A stretch of DNA of 48,863 nucleotides, from assembly GCF_000980885.2 (NCBI RefSeq), contig NZ_LBDA02000087.1, positions 1 through 48,863 on the forward strand, in the 5' to 3' direction. Below are positions 27,835 to 36,451 of this stretch, in pieces; the stretch's first letter is position 1, and each line of letters opens with the position of its first letter. The translations under genes and the position numbers were made by a program. Below the pieces are notes generated by a model that saw only the letters and a list, made by a program, of their open reading frames with translations, searched no databases and had not been told where the DNA came from. Source of the stretch: Streptomyces malaysiense. Its GTDB lineage: Bacteria > Actinomycetota > Actinomycetes > Streptomycetales > Streptomycetaceae.

Positions 27835-29832
27835 CTACCCGTTCTTGATCCGGTTCGTCAGCTCCGTCACCTGGTTGTAGATCGACCGCCGCTCCGCCAT
27901 CAACGCCCGGATCTTGCGGTCGGCGTGCATGACCGTCGTGTGGTCCCGCCCGCCGAACTGCGCGCCGATCTTCGGCAGCGACAGATCCGTCAGCTCCCGG
28001 CACAGGTACATGGCGATCTGCCGGGCGGTGACCAGCGCCCGCCCCCGGGACGTCCCGCACAGGTCCTCGACGGTCAGCCCGAAGTAGTCCGCGGTCGCCG
28101 CCATGATCGCCGTGGCCGTGATCTCCGGCGCGGAGTCCTCGCCGCCCGGGATCAGGTCCTTGAGCACGATCTCGGTGAGCCCCAGGTCCACCGGCTGCCG
28201 GTTGAGCGAGGCGAACGCCGTCACCCGGATCAGCGCGCCCTCCAGCTCGCGGATGTTCCGCGAGATCCGCGACGCGATGAACTCCAGGACCTCCGGCGGC
28301 GCGTTGAGCTGCTCCTGGACCGCCTTCTTGCGCAGGATCGCGATCCGCGTCTCCAGCTCGGGCGGCTGCACGTCGGTGATCAGGCCCCACTCGAAGCGGT
28401 TGCGCAGCCGGTCCTCCAGCGTGACCAGCTGCTTGGGCGGCCGGTCGCTGGAGAGCACGATCTGCTTGTTGGCGTTGTGGAGCGTGTTGAAGGTGTGGAA
28501 GAACTCCTCCTGCGTCGACTCCTTGTCCGCGAGGAACTGGATGTCGTCGACGAGCAGGATGTCCATCTCGCGGTACCGCTTGCGGAAGCTGTCGCCCTTG
28601 CCGTCGCGGATCGAGTTGATGAACTCGTTGGTGAACTCCTCCGAGCTGACGTACCGCACCCGCGTGCCCGGGTAGAGACTGCGCGCGTAGTGCCCGATGG
28701 CATGCAGCAGATGGGTCTTGCCGAGACCCGACTCCCCGTAGATGAACAGGGGGTTGTACGCCTTCGCCGGCGCCTCCGCGACCGCCACCGCGGCCGCGTG
28801 CGCGAACCGGTTGGACGCGCCGATGACGAACGTGTCGAAGAGGTACTTCGGGTTCAGCCGCGCCGTCGGTTCACCGGGACCGCTCGGGGGCCCGGGTTTG
28901 GCGGCCGACGGCCCGGACGTGCCCGCCGGGGAGCCGTCCGGCCGGCCGGTGCCGCCGCGGTGCGCGGGGCCGCCGCCCATCGGCTGCTCGGGCAGCTCAC
29001 GGCGGACCGGGTCGCGCTGGTCGTACTCGGTGCGCGAGGTCTCGTAGTCGGAGCGGCCGTAGTCGGGGCGCTCGTACTCGGAGCGCGGCTTGTCGTAGTC
29101 AGGGCGCGACGGCTCGTACTCCCCGTGCTCGCCCCGTTCCCCGCGGTCGGCGCGCTCGCGCGGGCCGTCGTACTCACCGCGCTGCTGCTCGTACGACGGC
29201 CGGTCCATGCCCTGCTGGCGGTAGTCGTGGACCGGCGGCCCGTAGGGGTCCTGGGGGCGCGGGTGGGAGGACGGCGAGGCGTACGGGTCGCGCTCGGGGA
29301 AGCCGAGCCGCTGCTGCTGCCAGCCGTAGTCGTCCTGTCCGCCGCGCGGCCAGGCGCCGGGCTCCGGACGCTGGTACTCGGCGGGGTAGGCCGGGCGCAC
29401 GGTGGGCAACTGGTCGCCGCGCGAGGCCGGTTCGCCGCCCGGGTGCTGGTCCGCGCGGTGGCGGCCGTAGCCCTCGTACGACGGACCGGAGGGCAGCTCG
29501 GGCTCCTCGTAGCGCGAGGGAGCCGGCTGCGGCGCGCTCGAGGCCGGGGGCTCGCCCGCGGAGTCGTCGACGGTGATCGCGATGCGGATGGGGCGGCCGC
29601 ACTCGCGGCTCAGCGTCTCGCTGACGATCGGTGCGAGACGGCCCTCCAGCACGTTCTTCGCGAATTCGTTCGGCACGGCGAGCAGAGCGGTGTCCGCGAC
29701 CAGCGCGAGCGGCTGGCAGCGGCGGATCCAGTGTTCGTCCTTGACCTCGACACCCTGACCGCGGCCCTCCCCGAGGAGCTGCTCCAGTACGCGTGGCCAC
29801 ACTGCGGCAAGATCGGCAGGTACGTCAGCCAC
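27835..29832 (-). CDS. dnaA: Chromosomal replication initiator DnaA
   Basis: A 665-residue AAA+ initiator. Domain I (about 1-85) starts MADVPADLAAVWPRV. The linker domain II (about 90-325) is unusually long and low-complexity, with Tyr/Asp/Arg/Pro-rich spaced repeats. Domain III has Walker A GESGLGKT near 366 and Walker B LLVDDIQFL. Domain IV ends with the box-binding signature GGRDHTTVMHADRKI. A long linker is typical of Streptomyces DnaA. GTG 29832 matches the known Streptomyces start. Two DnaA boxes near its promoter suggest autoregulation. Confidence 0.98.
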   Translation of the reverse strand: MADVPADLAAVWPRVLEQLLGEGRGQGVEVKDEHWIRRCQPLALVADTALLAVPNEFAKNVLEGRLAPIVSETLSRECGRPIRIAITVDDSAGEPPASSAPQPAPSRYEEPELPSGPSYEGYGRHRADQHPGGEPASRGDQLPTVRPAYPAEYQRPEPGAWPRGGQDDYGWQQQRLGFPERDPYASPSSHPRPQDPYGPPVHDYRQQGMDRPSYEQQRGEYDGPRERADRGERGEHGEYEPSRPDYDKPRSEYERPDYGRSDYETSRTEYDQRDPVRRELPEQPMGGGPAHRGGTGRPDGSPAGTSGPSAAKPGPPSGPGEPTARLNPKYLFDTFVIGASNRFAHAAAVAVAEAPAKAYNPLFIYGESGLGKTHLLHAIGHYARSLYPGTRVRYVSSEEFTNEFINSIRDGKGDSFRKRYREMDILLVDDIQFLADKESTQEEFFHTFNTLHNANKQIVLSSDRPPKQLVTLEDRLRNRFEWGLITDVQPPELETRIAILRKKAVQEQLNAPPEVLEFIASRISRNIRELEGALIRVTAFASLNRQPVDLGLTEIVLKDLIPGGEDSAPEITATAIMAATADYFGLTVEDLCGTSRGRALVTARQIAMYLCRELTDLSLPKIGAQFGGRDHTTVMHADRKIRALMAERRSIYNQVTELTNRIKNG

Positions 29833-29922
29833 AGGGCACGCTCTCTCACGGGATGAATTTCGGTTGGTCGGCGGGGCAAACCCGCCGGGGCGGGGGACAA
29901 AAGAACGAATCGGAGTCCAGCC

Positions 29923-29952
29923 ACGGTAGTCAGCGCGGCCGGTAGGGTTCAA
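29923..29952 (-). promoter_or_regulatory. Putative dnaA promoter
   Basis: On the minus strand TTGAAC (29952-29947) and TACCGT (29928-29923) are separated by 18 bases. It lies about 90 bases before the dnaA start and just downstream of two DnaA boxes. Confidence 0.7.
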
Positions 29953-29956
29953 GTTG

Positions 29957-29977
29957 TTGTCCCCAGCCTGTGGACAG
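29957..29977. promoter_or_regulatory. Inverted pair of DnaA boxes at the dnaA promoter
   Basis: TTGTCCCCA at 29957-29965 and TGTGGACAG at 29969-29977 face each other, 3 bases apart, only 5 bases from the -35 of the dnaA promoter. Streptomyces dnaA is known to be autoregulated through boxes at this place. Confidence 0.75.
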
Positions 29978-29998
29978 TGTCTCCCAGCGGCACTCGGT

Positions 29999-30028
29999 TT
30001 GACCGGATGGCGTAGCCCCGCGTACCGT
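29999..30028 (+). promoter_or_regulatory. Putative rpmH promoter
   Basis: TTGACC at 29999-30004 and TACCGT at 30023-30028 are separated by 18 bases, a good match for the main sigma factor HrdB. The start of rpmH is 167 bases downstream, leaving a long leader. The promoter is divergent from dnaA in a 362-bp gap with no other gene. Confidence 0.7.
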
Positions 30029-30194
30029 AACCAGGTCGAGTTGTCGATGGCTGCTGCCGCCTGCCTCCGATGGGCACAGATCGCGTCAGGTGATCGGGAA
30101 GCGGTGCAATCGGGCGTGACGCGAGCTACTCGTGGGCGCACGGTGACAGCCAGGACGGCACCCCGCCACTACCGATTCTTTCTGGAGCCCCCGA

Positions 30195-30332
30195 GTGAGC
30201 AAGCGCACCTTCCAGCCGAACAACCGTCGTCGCGCGAAGACCCACGGCTTCCGGCTGCGTATGCGTACCCGTGCCGGCCGCGCGATTCTCGCGTCCCGCC
30301 GTAGCAAGGGTCGCGCCCGTCTGTCCGCCTGA
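30195..30332 (+). CDS. rpmH: 50S ribosomal protein L34
   Basis: A 45-residue, very basic protein starting MSKRTFQPNNRRRAKTHGF, the universal L34 sequence. It is a structural protein of the large ribosomal subunit. GTG 30195 follows GGAG at a spacing of 8. It precedes rnpA by 21 bases, as in nearly all bacteria. Confidence 0.98.
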   Translation: MSKRTFQPNNRRRAKTHGFRLRMRTRAGRAILASRRSKGRARLSA

Positions 30333-30353
30333 TCCCGGTCAGGTCATGACATC

Positions 30354-30725
30354 GTGCTGCCCACCGAGAACCGGCTGAGGCGGCGCGAGGACTTCGCGAC
30401 CGCTGTACGACGAGGTCGCCGGGCTGGTCGCCCGAGCCTCGTCGTCCACCTTCGTAGCGGTGCCACGGACCCGCACGCGCCTGGGGAGAGCGCTCCTCCG
30501 ACGCGTGCGGGTTTCGTCGTGAGCAAGGCCGTGGGTGGCGCGGTCGTGCGCAACAAAGTGAAGCGCAGACTGCGTCATCTGATGCGTGACCGAGTCGCAC
30601 TTTTTCCCCCCGGTAGCCTGGTAGTGGTACGAGCGCTGCCCGGGGCGGGCGACGCCGACCATGCACAGCTGGCCCAAGACCTGGATGCCGCCCTACGGCG
30701 GCTACTGGGAGGGGGCACGCGATGA
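30354..30725 (+). CDS. rnpA: Ribonuclease P protein component
   Basis: A 123-residue basic protein that helps RNase P RNA mature tRNA 5' ends. The N-terminal LPTENRLRRREDFATAVRRG and the RNA-binding RNR-type motif (VRNKVKRRLRHLMR at about 63-76) are present. GTG 30354 is 22 bases after rpmH. Its stop overlaps the yidD ATG. Confidence 0.96.
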   Translation: MLPTENRLRRREDFATAVRRGRRAGRPSLVVHLRSGATDPHAPGESAPPTRAGFVVSKAVGGAVVRNKVKRRLRHLMRDRVALFPPGSLVVVRALPGAGDADHAQLAQDLDAALRRLLGGGTR

Positions 30726-31096
30726 AGTACCCGCTACTGGCTCTGATCAAGCTGTACCAGTGGACGATCAGTCCATTGCTCGGGCCGGTGTGCAAGTACT
30801 ACCCGTCGTGCTCCCATTACGGCTACACGGCCATCGACCGGCATGGTGCGATCAAGGGCACGGCACTCACCGCCTGGCGCATCCTCCGGTGCAATCCGTG
30901 GTCGCTGGGCGGTGTGGACCATGTTCCGCCGCGCAAGCGTCCGCGGTGGCACGAAATGCTGCGTGACGCCTGGCGCGCACGCCGGGGCGGGCCCTCCGCC
31001 GCCGAACCGGCCACCGAAGCGAAGCCCGGGGACCCAGTCCCCGAACTTCCTCCGGGCCCGGCCGCAGAGACCTCGTCCCATGCCCAAGGAGCATGA
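30722..31096 (+). CDS. yidD: Membrane protein insertion efficiency factor YidD
   Basis: A 124-residue protein with the compact YidD core (about 1-80): LIKLYQWTISPLLGPVCKYYPSCS and HGAIKGTALTAWRILRCNPW, with its conserved cysteines. The C-terminal 40 residues are Pro/Ala-rich and probably disordered. It supports YidC-dependent insertion. It overlaps rnpA by 4 bases and precedes yidC by 3. Confidence 0.95.
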   Translation: MKYPLLALIKLYQWTISPLLGPVCKYYPSCSHYGYTAIDRHGAIKGTALTAWRILRCNPWSLGGVDHVPPRKRPRWHEMLRDAWRARRGGPSAAEPATEAKPGDPVPELPPGPAAETSSHAQGA

Positions 31097-31099
31097 TTA

Positions 31100-32425
31100 G
31101 TGGACACGATTGCCAGCCTCTTCAGTTTCATCACCTGGCCCGTCTCCTGGGTCATCGTCCAGTTCCATACGGTGTACGGGGCGATCTTCGGACCTGACAC
31201 CGGGTGGGCCTGGGGCCTGTCCATCGTGTCCCTGGTGATCCTGATCCGTATCTGCCTGATCCCGCTCTTCGTGAAGCAGATCAAGGCGACGCGCGCGATG
31301 CAGACGCTCCAGCCTGAGATGAAGAAGATCCAGGAGCGCTACAAGAACGACAAGCAGCGTCAGTCCGAAGAGATGATGAAGCTGTACAAGGACGCGGGTA
31401 CCAACCCGCTCTCCTCGTGCCTTCCCATCCTGGCGCAGTCGCCCTTCTTCTTCGCCCTGTACCACGTGCTCAACGGCATCGCCTCGGGCACCAAGATCGG
31501 CTACATCAACTCCGATCTGCTCGCCAGCGCCCGCCAGGCGCACATCTTCGGGGCCCCGCTGGCCGCGAAGTTCCTGGACGGCGCCGACACGGTGCAGAAG
31601 CTCGGGGCCTCGCTGACCGACGTCCGCGTCGTCACCGCGATCATGATCGTCCTGATGTCGGCGTCGCAGTTCTACACGCAGCGCCAGCTGATGACGAAGA
31701 ACGTCGACACCACCGTGAAGACGCCGTTCATGCAGCAGCAGAAGATGCTGATGTACGTCTTCCCGATCATGTTCGCCTTCTTCGGTATCCGCTTCCCCGT
31801 CGGTGTTCTCATCTACTGGCTGACCACCAACGTGTGGACCATGGGCCAGCAGATGTACGTCATCCGGAACAACCCGACCCCGGGCTCCAAGGCCCAGGCC
31901 GCGTACCTGGAGCGCCTGACCAAGCACGTCACGCACCACGGCAAGGTCGGCCGCCGCAGCGAGAAGGCGATCATCAAGGCGATCGTCACCAAGGGCCGCG
32001 AGCGCAACGAGTTCGAGCGCAAGTTCATCAACTCCCTGAACAAGGCCGGCCTCGCCGCCCAGGCGGACGGCACCGTGGTGAAGAGCGTGGCGACCGAGAC
32101 CGAGGCGCAGACCGAGGACAGTGCGGCCACCACCGCTGGTACCGCCCCGCGGCGCCAGCAGCCCAAGCGCCAGAGCAAGGCCCAGCGTCAGTCCGGCGGG
32201 AGCAAGCAGACGGGCGACTCTCCTTCCCTGGAGAAGTCCGACTCCTCAGAGACGGCCGACTCCTCCGAGCAGTCCGGCTCCTCGGAGAAGACCGACCAGC
32301 CGCAGGACAGCAAGCCCACCGCTGCCCAGCAGGGCTCGAAGCCCGGCACGGGCGCCCGCAGCAAGGCCCAGAGCGGCCAGCGCAAGGGCGGTTCGCAGCG
32401 GCCCAAGTCCCCGTCCAAGAAGTAA
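31100..32425 (+). CDS. yidC: Membrane protein insertase YidC
   Basis: A 441-residue Oxa1/YidC/Alb3 insertase. Five hydrophobic segments lie between about 10 and 255. The conserved QSPFFFALYHVLNGI region is at about 111-125. The cytoplasmic hairpin after the first helix is rich in Lys and Gln. Residues about 330-441 form a Ser/Gln/Lys-rich tail, probably disordered and ribosome-facing. GTG 31100 is chosen by its closeness to yidD and the MDTIASLFSFITWPVSW start. Confidence 0.97.
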   Translation: MDTIASLFSFITWPVSWVIVQFHTVYGAIFGPDTGWAWGLSIVSLVILIRICLIPLFVKQIKATRAMQTLQPEMKKIQERYKNDKQRQSEEMMKLYKDAGTNPLSSCLPILAQSPFFFALYHVLNGIASGTKIGYINSDLLASARQAHIFGAPLAAKFLDGADTVQKLGASLTDVRVVTAIMIVLMSASQFYTQRQLMTKNVDTTVKTPFMQQQKMLMYVFPIMFAFFGIRFPVGVLIYWLTTNVWTMGQQMYVIRNNPTPGSKAQAAYLERLTKHVTHHGKVGRRSEKAIIKAIVTKGRERNEFERKFINSLNKAGLAAQADGTVVKSVATETEAQTEDSAATTAGTAPRRQQPKRQSKAQRQSGGSKQTGDSPSLEKSDSSETADSSEQSGSSEKTDQPQDSKPTAAQQGSKPGTGARSKAQSGQRKGGSQRPKSPSKK

Positions 32426-32440
32426 GAAGGAGCCCAGCCC

Positions 32441-32953
32441 GTGACGGAAGGCACCACCTCCGCCGCTGCCGAGGGTGCAGACACCCTCTCCCGCCTGGAG
32501 CAGGAGGGTGAGATCGCGGCGGACTACCTGGAGGGTCTGCTGGACATCGCCGACCTCGACGGCGACATCGACATGGATGTCGAGGCTGATCGGGCCTCCG
32601 TGTCGATCATCAGCGACAGCAGCGGCCGGGATCTGCAGAAGCTGGTCGGCCGTGACGGCGAGGTGCTGGAGGCGCTTCAGGAGCTGACGCGTCTGGCCGT
32701 GCACCGGGAGACCGGTGACCGCAGCCGGCTGATGCTGGACATCGCCGGGTACCGGGCCAAGAAGCGGGCCGAGCTGTCCGAGCTGGGCGCCCAGGCCGCC
32801 GCCGATGTGAAGAGCTCCGGTGAGCCCGTGAAGCTGCGGGCGATGACCCCCTTCGAGCGCAAGGTCGTACACGACGCGGTCAAGGCCGCCGGGCTGCGCA
32901 GCGAGTCCGAGGGCGAGGAGCCGCAGCGGTTCGTCGTCGTGCTGCCCGCCTGA
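32441..32953 (+). CDS. jag: Jag/KhpB-like KH-R3H RNA-binding protein
   Basis: A 170-residue protein. A KH-II domain occupies about 35-105 (DLQKLVGRDGEVLEALQEL), and an R3H domain occupies the end (MTPFERKVVHDAVKAAGL, SEGEEPQRFVVVLP). The Jag_N domain found in firmicutes is absent, as usual in actinobacteria. KhpB proteins bind RNA and affect cell elongation and division. GTG 32441 follows AAGGAG. It ends the rpmH-rnpA-yidD-yidC run. Confidence 0.95.
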   Translation: MTEGTTSAAAEGADTLSRLEQEGEIAADYLEGLLDIADLDGDIDMDVEADRASVSIISDSSGRDLQKLVGRDGEVLEALQELTRLAVHRETGDRSRLMLDIAGYRAKKRAELSELGAQAAADVKSSGEPVKLRAMTPFERKVVHDAVKAAGLRSESEGEEPQRFVVVLPA

Positions 32954-32972
32954 TCGGCCCCCCTTGTTACAC

Positions 32973-33001
32973 CGGCCCCGTCTGTTGAGCAGGCGGGGCC
33001 G
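32973..33001 (+). terminator. Terminator after jag
   Basis: CGGCCCCG at 32973-32980 pairs with CGGGGCCG at 32994-33001; CTG and CAG extend the stem after one mismatch. AACTTTG follows. It lies 20 bases after the jag stop and separates the rpmH operon from rsmG. Confidence 0.75.
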
Positions 33002-33071
33002 AACTTTGTCAGCCTGGTAGTTCTGGTGGCCGGTGCGCGAAGCGCCGGCGCTGTACGGAAGGACGGTCCCC

Positions 33072-33788
33072 GTGACGGAGGCAGCGGAGCTTCCCCCCGC
33101 GCCCGAGCAGGCGCGCGAAGTGTTCGGTGATCGCTTCGCCGATGCGGTGCGCTACGCGGAGCTGCTCGCGGAGGCGGGCGTTCAGCGTGGTCTGATCGGC
33201 CCGCGGGAAGTGCCCCGCCTGTGGGAGCGGCACATCCTGAACTGCGCAGTGCTCTCCGAGGCCGTTCCCGAGGGAGTGACGGTCTGCGATGTGGGCTCCG
33301 GCGCGGGACTGCCGGGTATCCCGCTGGCCCTGGTCCGCGAGGACCTCAACATCACCCTGCTGGAGCCGCTGCTGCGGCGCACCAACTTCCTCACCGAGGT
33401 CGTCGAGCTGCTCGGTCTTGACCATGTCACCGTGGTGCGGGGGCGCGCCGAGGAGGTCCTGGGCAAGCTGGCGCCCGTCCATGTGGTGACCGCCCGTGCC
33501 GTGGCCCCGCTGGACCGCCTGGCCACCTGGGGTATCCCGCTGCTGCGCCCGTACGGTGAGATGCTGGCCCTCAAGGGTGACACCGCCGAGGAAGAGCTGA
33601 AGGCCTCGGCCACCGCGCTGAGCAAGCTCGGCGCGGTGGAGACCTCGATCCTCCATGTTGGCGAGGGCATCGTGGATCCGCTCTCGACGGTGGTCCGGGT
33701 CGAGGTCGGGGAGAGCCCCGGCGGTGTGCGCTTCGCCGCCAAGCGGGCGAAGGCCGCGCGCGCGGGTCGCGTCCGCCGACGCCGCTGA
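33072..33788 (+). CDS. rsmG: 16S rRNA (guanine-N7) methyltransferase RsmG
   Basis: A 238-residue SAM-dependent methyltransferase that modifies G527 (E. coli numbering) of 16S rRNA; loss of this modification gives low-level streptomycin resistance. The SAM motif is CDVGSGAGLPGIPLAL near 77-92, and VTARAVAPLDRL near 153 is a family hallmark. GTG 33072 follows GGAAGGA at a spacing of 8; the frame is open upstream but lacks a ribosome-binding site. The rsmG-parA-parB order is standard. Confidence 0.95.
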   Translation: MTEAAELPPAPEQAREVFGDRFADAVRYAELLAEAGVQRGLIGPREVPRLWERHILNCAVLSEAVPEGVTVCDVGSGAGLPGIPLALVREDLNITLLEPLLRRTNFLTEVVELLGLDHVTVVRGRAEEVLGKLAPVHVVTARAVAPLDRLATWGIPLLRPYGEMLALKGDTAEEELKASATALSKLGAVETSILHVGEGIVDPLSTVVRVEVGESPGGVRFAAKRAKAARAGRVRRRR

Positions 33789-33872
33789 GCCGACTGGCCG
33801 TACTCCCACAAGCTGCCCGCCCACGCACGACGGAGTGTCGCGAGGATCCGGTCGCCGGTGCTGTGCATCGTT

Positions 33873-33886
33873 GTTTCACGTGAAAC
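33873..33886. promoter_or_regulatory. parS: parS site 1
   Basis: A perfect GTTTCACGTGAAAC palindrome, the ParB-binding sequence of Streptomyces. It lies in the 295-bp gap between rsmG and parA and so may also affect the parAB promoter. Confidence 0.95.
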
Positions 33887-34083
33887 GTCGCTCACTGTTG
33901 CACGGCATCATCAGTCGCGGCCGCGCGGCCGAACCCCGCGACCGGAAGCCCCTCGGTTCTCTCGGAGGAGGCTCGGGCTCTTCTGCCAGGTCGGCTCCGT
34001 CCCCCGCAGGGGGCACGGAGTTGTCCACAGAGGTGGATTTCTCCACAGAAGACCCGGCCTCACTGGTTCACGACCCCGAAGGC

Positions 34084-35157
34084 ATGGGAGGCTCTGTTCA
34101 TTGCGAGCCTGAAGTCGAGGAGAGTGAATCCTTGCGGTCCGACGCCAACATCGCGGGACCGATGACCGATCCGGTCCCCGGTCCCCGAACCGAGTCGATG
34201 GGGGCGGATGTTTCACGTGAAACACCGCCCCCGATGGACGACACCCCCATCGGGCGTGCGGCCCAACTGGCCGTGGAGGCTCTCGGCCGTGCCGGCGAAG
34301 GTCTGCCGCGACCGGAGCAGACCCGCGTCATGGTGGTCGCCAACCAGAAGGGTGGCGTGGGCAAGACGACGACGACCGTCAACCTTGCCGCCTCGCTGGC
34401 TCTGCATGGTGCCCGTGTGCTGGTGATCGACCTGGACCCGCAGGGCAATGCGTCCACGGCCCTGGGGATCGACCATCACGCCGAAGTTCCGTCGATCTAT
34501 GACGTGTTGGTGGAGAGCAAGCCGCTCGCCGAGGTCGTCCAGCCTGTACCGGACGTCGAAGGACTCTTCTGCGCCCCGGCCACCATCGATCTGGCCGGTG
34601 CGGAGATCGAGCTGGTGTCCCTGGTGGCCCGTGAAAGCCGCCTGGACCGCGCGATCCAGGCGTATGAGCAGCCGTTGGACTACATCCTCATCGACTGCCC
34701 GCCCTCGCTCGGCCTGTTGACGGTCAATGCGCTGGTCGCGGGCCAAGAGGTCCTCATCCCGATCCAGTGCGAGTACTACGCGCTGGAGGGCCTGGGGCAA
34801 CTGCTGCGCAATGTCGATCTGGTGCGGGGGCACCTCAACCCCGCCCTGCATGTATCGACCATCCTGCTCACCATGTACGACGGCCGGACGCGTCTCGCCT
34901 CCCAGGTCGCGGAAGAGGTGCGCAGCCACTTCGGCGAAGAGGTGCTGCGGACGAGCATTCCCCGCTCGGTCCGTATCTCCGAGGCGCCGAGCTACGGGCA
35001 GACGGTGCTGACCTACGATCCTGGATCGAGCGGCGCCCTCTCGTATCTTGAGGCGGCCCGAGAAATCGCGCTGAGGGGCGTTGGCATCAGCTATGACGCG
35101 AGCCAGGCTCACCTCGGCGCCCAGAGCGACCCGAGCATGGTGGAGGGGATCCAGTGA
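34084..35157 (+). CDS. parA: Chromosome partitioning ATPase ParA
   Basis: A 357-residue Walker-type ATPase that moves ParB-parS complexes and positions them during sporulation in Streptomyces. The deviant Walker A KGGVGKT is at 89-95, followed by DLDPQGNAS. LIDCPPSLGLLTVNAL and the QCEYYALEGL region are also present. Residues 1-80 are a disordered extension that includes parS site 2, translated as VSRET at 43-47. ATG 34084 gives the length I recall for Streptomyces ParA, but in-frame ATGs at 34162, 34198 and 34234 are possible and none has a strong Shine-Dalgarno. It overlaps parB by 4 bases. Confidence 0.93.
   Translation: MGGSVHCEPEVEESESLRSDANIAGPMTDPVPGPRTESMGADVSRETPPPMDDTPIGRAAQLAVEALGRAGEGLPRPEQTRVMVVANQKGGVGKTTTTVNLAASLALHGARVLVIDLDPQGNASTALGIDHHAEVPSIYDVLVESKPLAEVVQPVPDVEGLFCAPATIDLAGAEIELVSLVARESRLDRAIQAYEQPLDYILIDCPPSLGLLTVNALVAGQEVLIPIQCEYYALEGLGQLLRNVDLVRGHLNPALHVSTILLTMYDGRTRLASQVAEEVRSHFGEEVLRTSIPRSVRISEAPSYGQTVLTYDPGSSGALSYLEAAREIALRGVGISYDASQAHLGAQSDPSMVEGIQ
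34210..34223. promoter_or_regulatory. parS: parS site 2, inside parA
   Basis: A perfect GTTTCACGTGAAAC palindrome inside the 5' end of the parA reading frame (extended to 16 bp by flanking T and A). It is 337 bp from site 1. Confidence 0.95.
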
Positions 35158-36254
35158 GTGAGCGACGGAGGGGGTTGGGCCGAGGACTGGGCGCGTTGAT
35201 CCCTCCTGCCCCGGTCGAGAAGAACCCGGTGCCGGCCGCGTTGGGTGGCGGTGCGTCCGCCTCTCCCGCGGCAGCTCCGGTCCTGACGGCGGAGCGCGGA
35301 GTGGCCGCGGCGAAGGTGGCCACGCTGCCGTCGCCCTCCCCGGAAGCCGAGGAGCGTTCGGCGGCCCCGGTCGCGGAGACGCCGGCCCCTCCGCTGGGTG
35401 CCCACTTCGCCGAGATCCCCCTGGACGCGATCACGCCGAACCCGCGCCAGCCGCGCGAGGTCTTCGACGAGGACGCCCTGCACGAGCTGATCACCTCCAT
35501 CCAGGAGGTCGGTCTGCTTCAGCCGGTCGTCGTACGGCAGCTGGGTCCCGGCCGCTACGAGCTGATCATGGGCGAGCGCCGCTGGCGCGCCTGCCGCGAG
35601 GCCGGTCTGGAGGCCATCCCGGCGATCGTCCGGGCAACGGACGACGAGAAGCTCCTCCTGGACGCGCTGCTGGAGAACCTGCACCGCGCGCAGCTGAACC
35701 CGCTGGAAGAGGCCGCCGCCTACGACCAGCTGCTGAAGGACTTCAACTGCACGCATGACCAGCTGGCCGACCGGATCGGCCGCTCCCGCCCCCAGGTCTC
35801 CAACACCCTGCGGCTGCTGAAGCTCTCGCCGACGGTACAGAAGAGGGTCGCCGCCGGTGTGCTCTCCGCCGGGCATGCACGGGCGCTGCTGTCCGTGGCG
35901 GACTCCGAGGAGCAGGACCGGCTGGCCCATCGCATCGTGGCCGAGGGGCTGTCGGTGCGGGCTGTCGAGGAGATCGTGACCCTCATGGGCTCACGGCCGC
36001 AGAAGGCGCAGCGACCCAAGGGGCCTCGGGCCGGGTCCCGGCTCTCCCCGGCGCTGAACGAGCTGGCGACCCGGCTGTCGGACCGCTTCGAGACCCGGGT
36101 GAAGGTCGACCTCGGGCAGAAGAAGGGCAAGATCACCGTGGAGTTCGCCTCCATGGACGACCTCCAGCGGATCCTGGGCACTCTCGCCCCGGGCGAGGGC
36201 CGGGTCCTGCCGAGTGACCTTCAGGAGGGCGCCGAAGAGGACCAGGACGACTGA
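35154..36254 (+). CDS. parB: Chromosome partitioning protein ParB
   Basis: A 366-residue CTP-dependent DNA clamp. The N-terminus RRGLGRGLGALIPP is typical. A Pro/Ala-rich linker leads to the nuclease-like CTP-binding domain at about 90-180 (NPRQPREVFDEDAL; MGERRWRACREAGL). A helix-turn-helix follows at about 200-225 (QLADRIGRSRPQVSNTLRLL). The C-terminal dimerisation domain covers about 300-355. GTG 35154 overlaps the parA stop. Its targets are the five parS sites listed here, and more are expected nearby. Confidence 0.97.
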   Translation: MSERRRGLGRGLGALIPPAPVEKNPVPAALGGGASASPAAAPVLTAERGVAAAKVATLPSPSPEAEERSAAPVAETPAPPLGAHFAEIPLDAITPNPRQPREVFDEDALHELITSIQEVGLLQPVVVRQLGPGRYELIMGERRWRACREAGLEAIPAIVRATDDEKLLLDALLENLHRAQLNPLEEAAAYDQLLKDFNCTHDQLADRIGRSRPQVSNTLRLLKLSPTVQKRVAAGVLSAGHARALLSVADSEEQDRLAHRIVAEGLSVRAVEEIVTLMGSRPQKAQRPKGPRAGSRLSPALNELATRLSDRFETRVKVDLGQKKGKITVEFASMDDLQRILGTLAPGEGRVLPSDLQEGAEEDQDD

Positions 36255-36290
36255 TCTCCGGGCGTCTCGATCCCCTGGGATCATGCGACG

Positions 36291-36328
36291 AGCGGGCGTG
36301 TCCGGTGAGTACCGGAACACAGCCCGCT
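36291..36328 (+). terminator. Terminator after parB
   Basis: AGCGGGC at 36291-36297 pairs with GCCCGCT at 36322-36328. The stem continues inside (GTGT with ACAC, CCGGT with ACCGG) with two single-base bulges, and CTTTGCTTT follows. Confidence 0.8.
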
Positions 36329-36451
36329 CTTTGCTTTGCGGCGGTATCGAGCGAATCGCATGGTGGATACGATGCGATTGCTCAGGGAGCGCAGTGCTCG
36401 AACGGCCGCTCGCGCCGCGGCGGCCGGTGAGGGAAGCGAGGAAGGGCCTTC

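Noticed and set aside
33655..34083. Longer N-terminus for ParA
   Set aside because: The frame is open, but it runs through the promoter/parS gap and overlaps rsmG, with no Shine-Dalgarno at its start.
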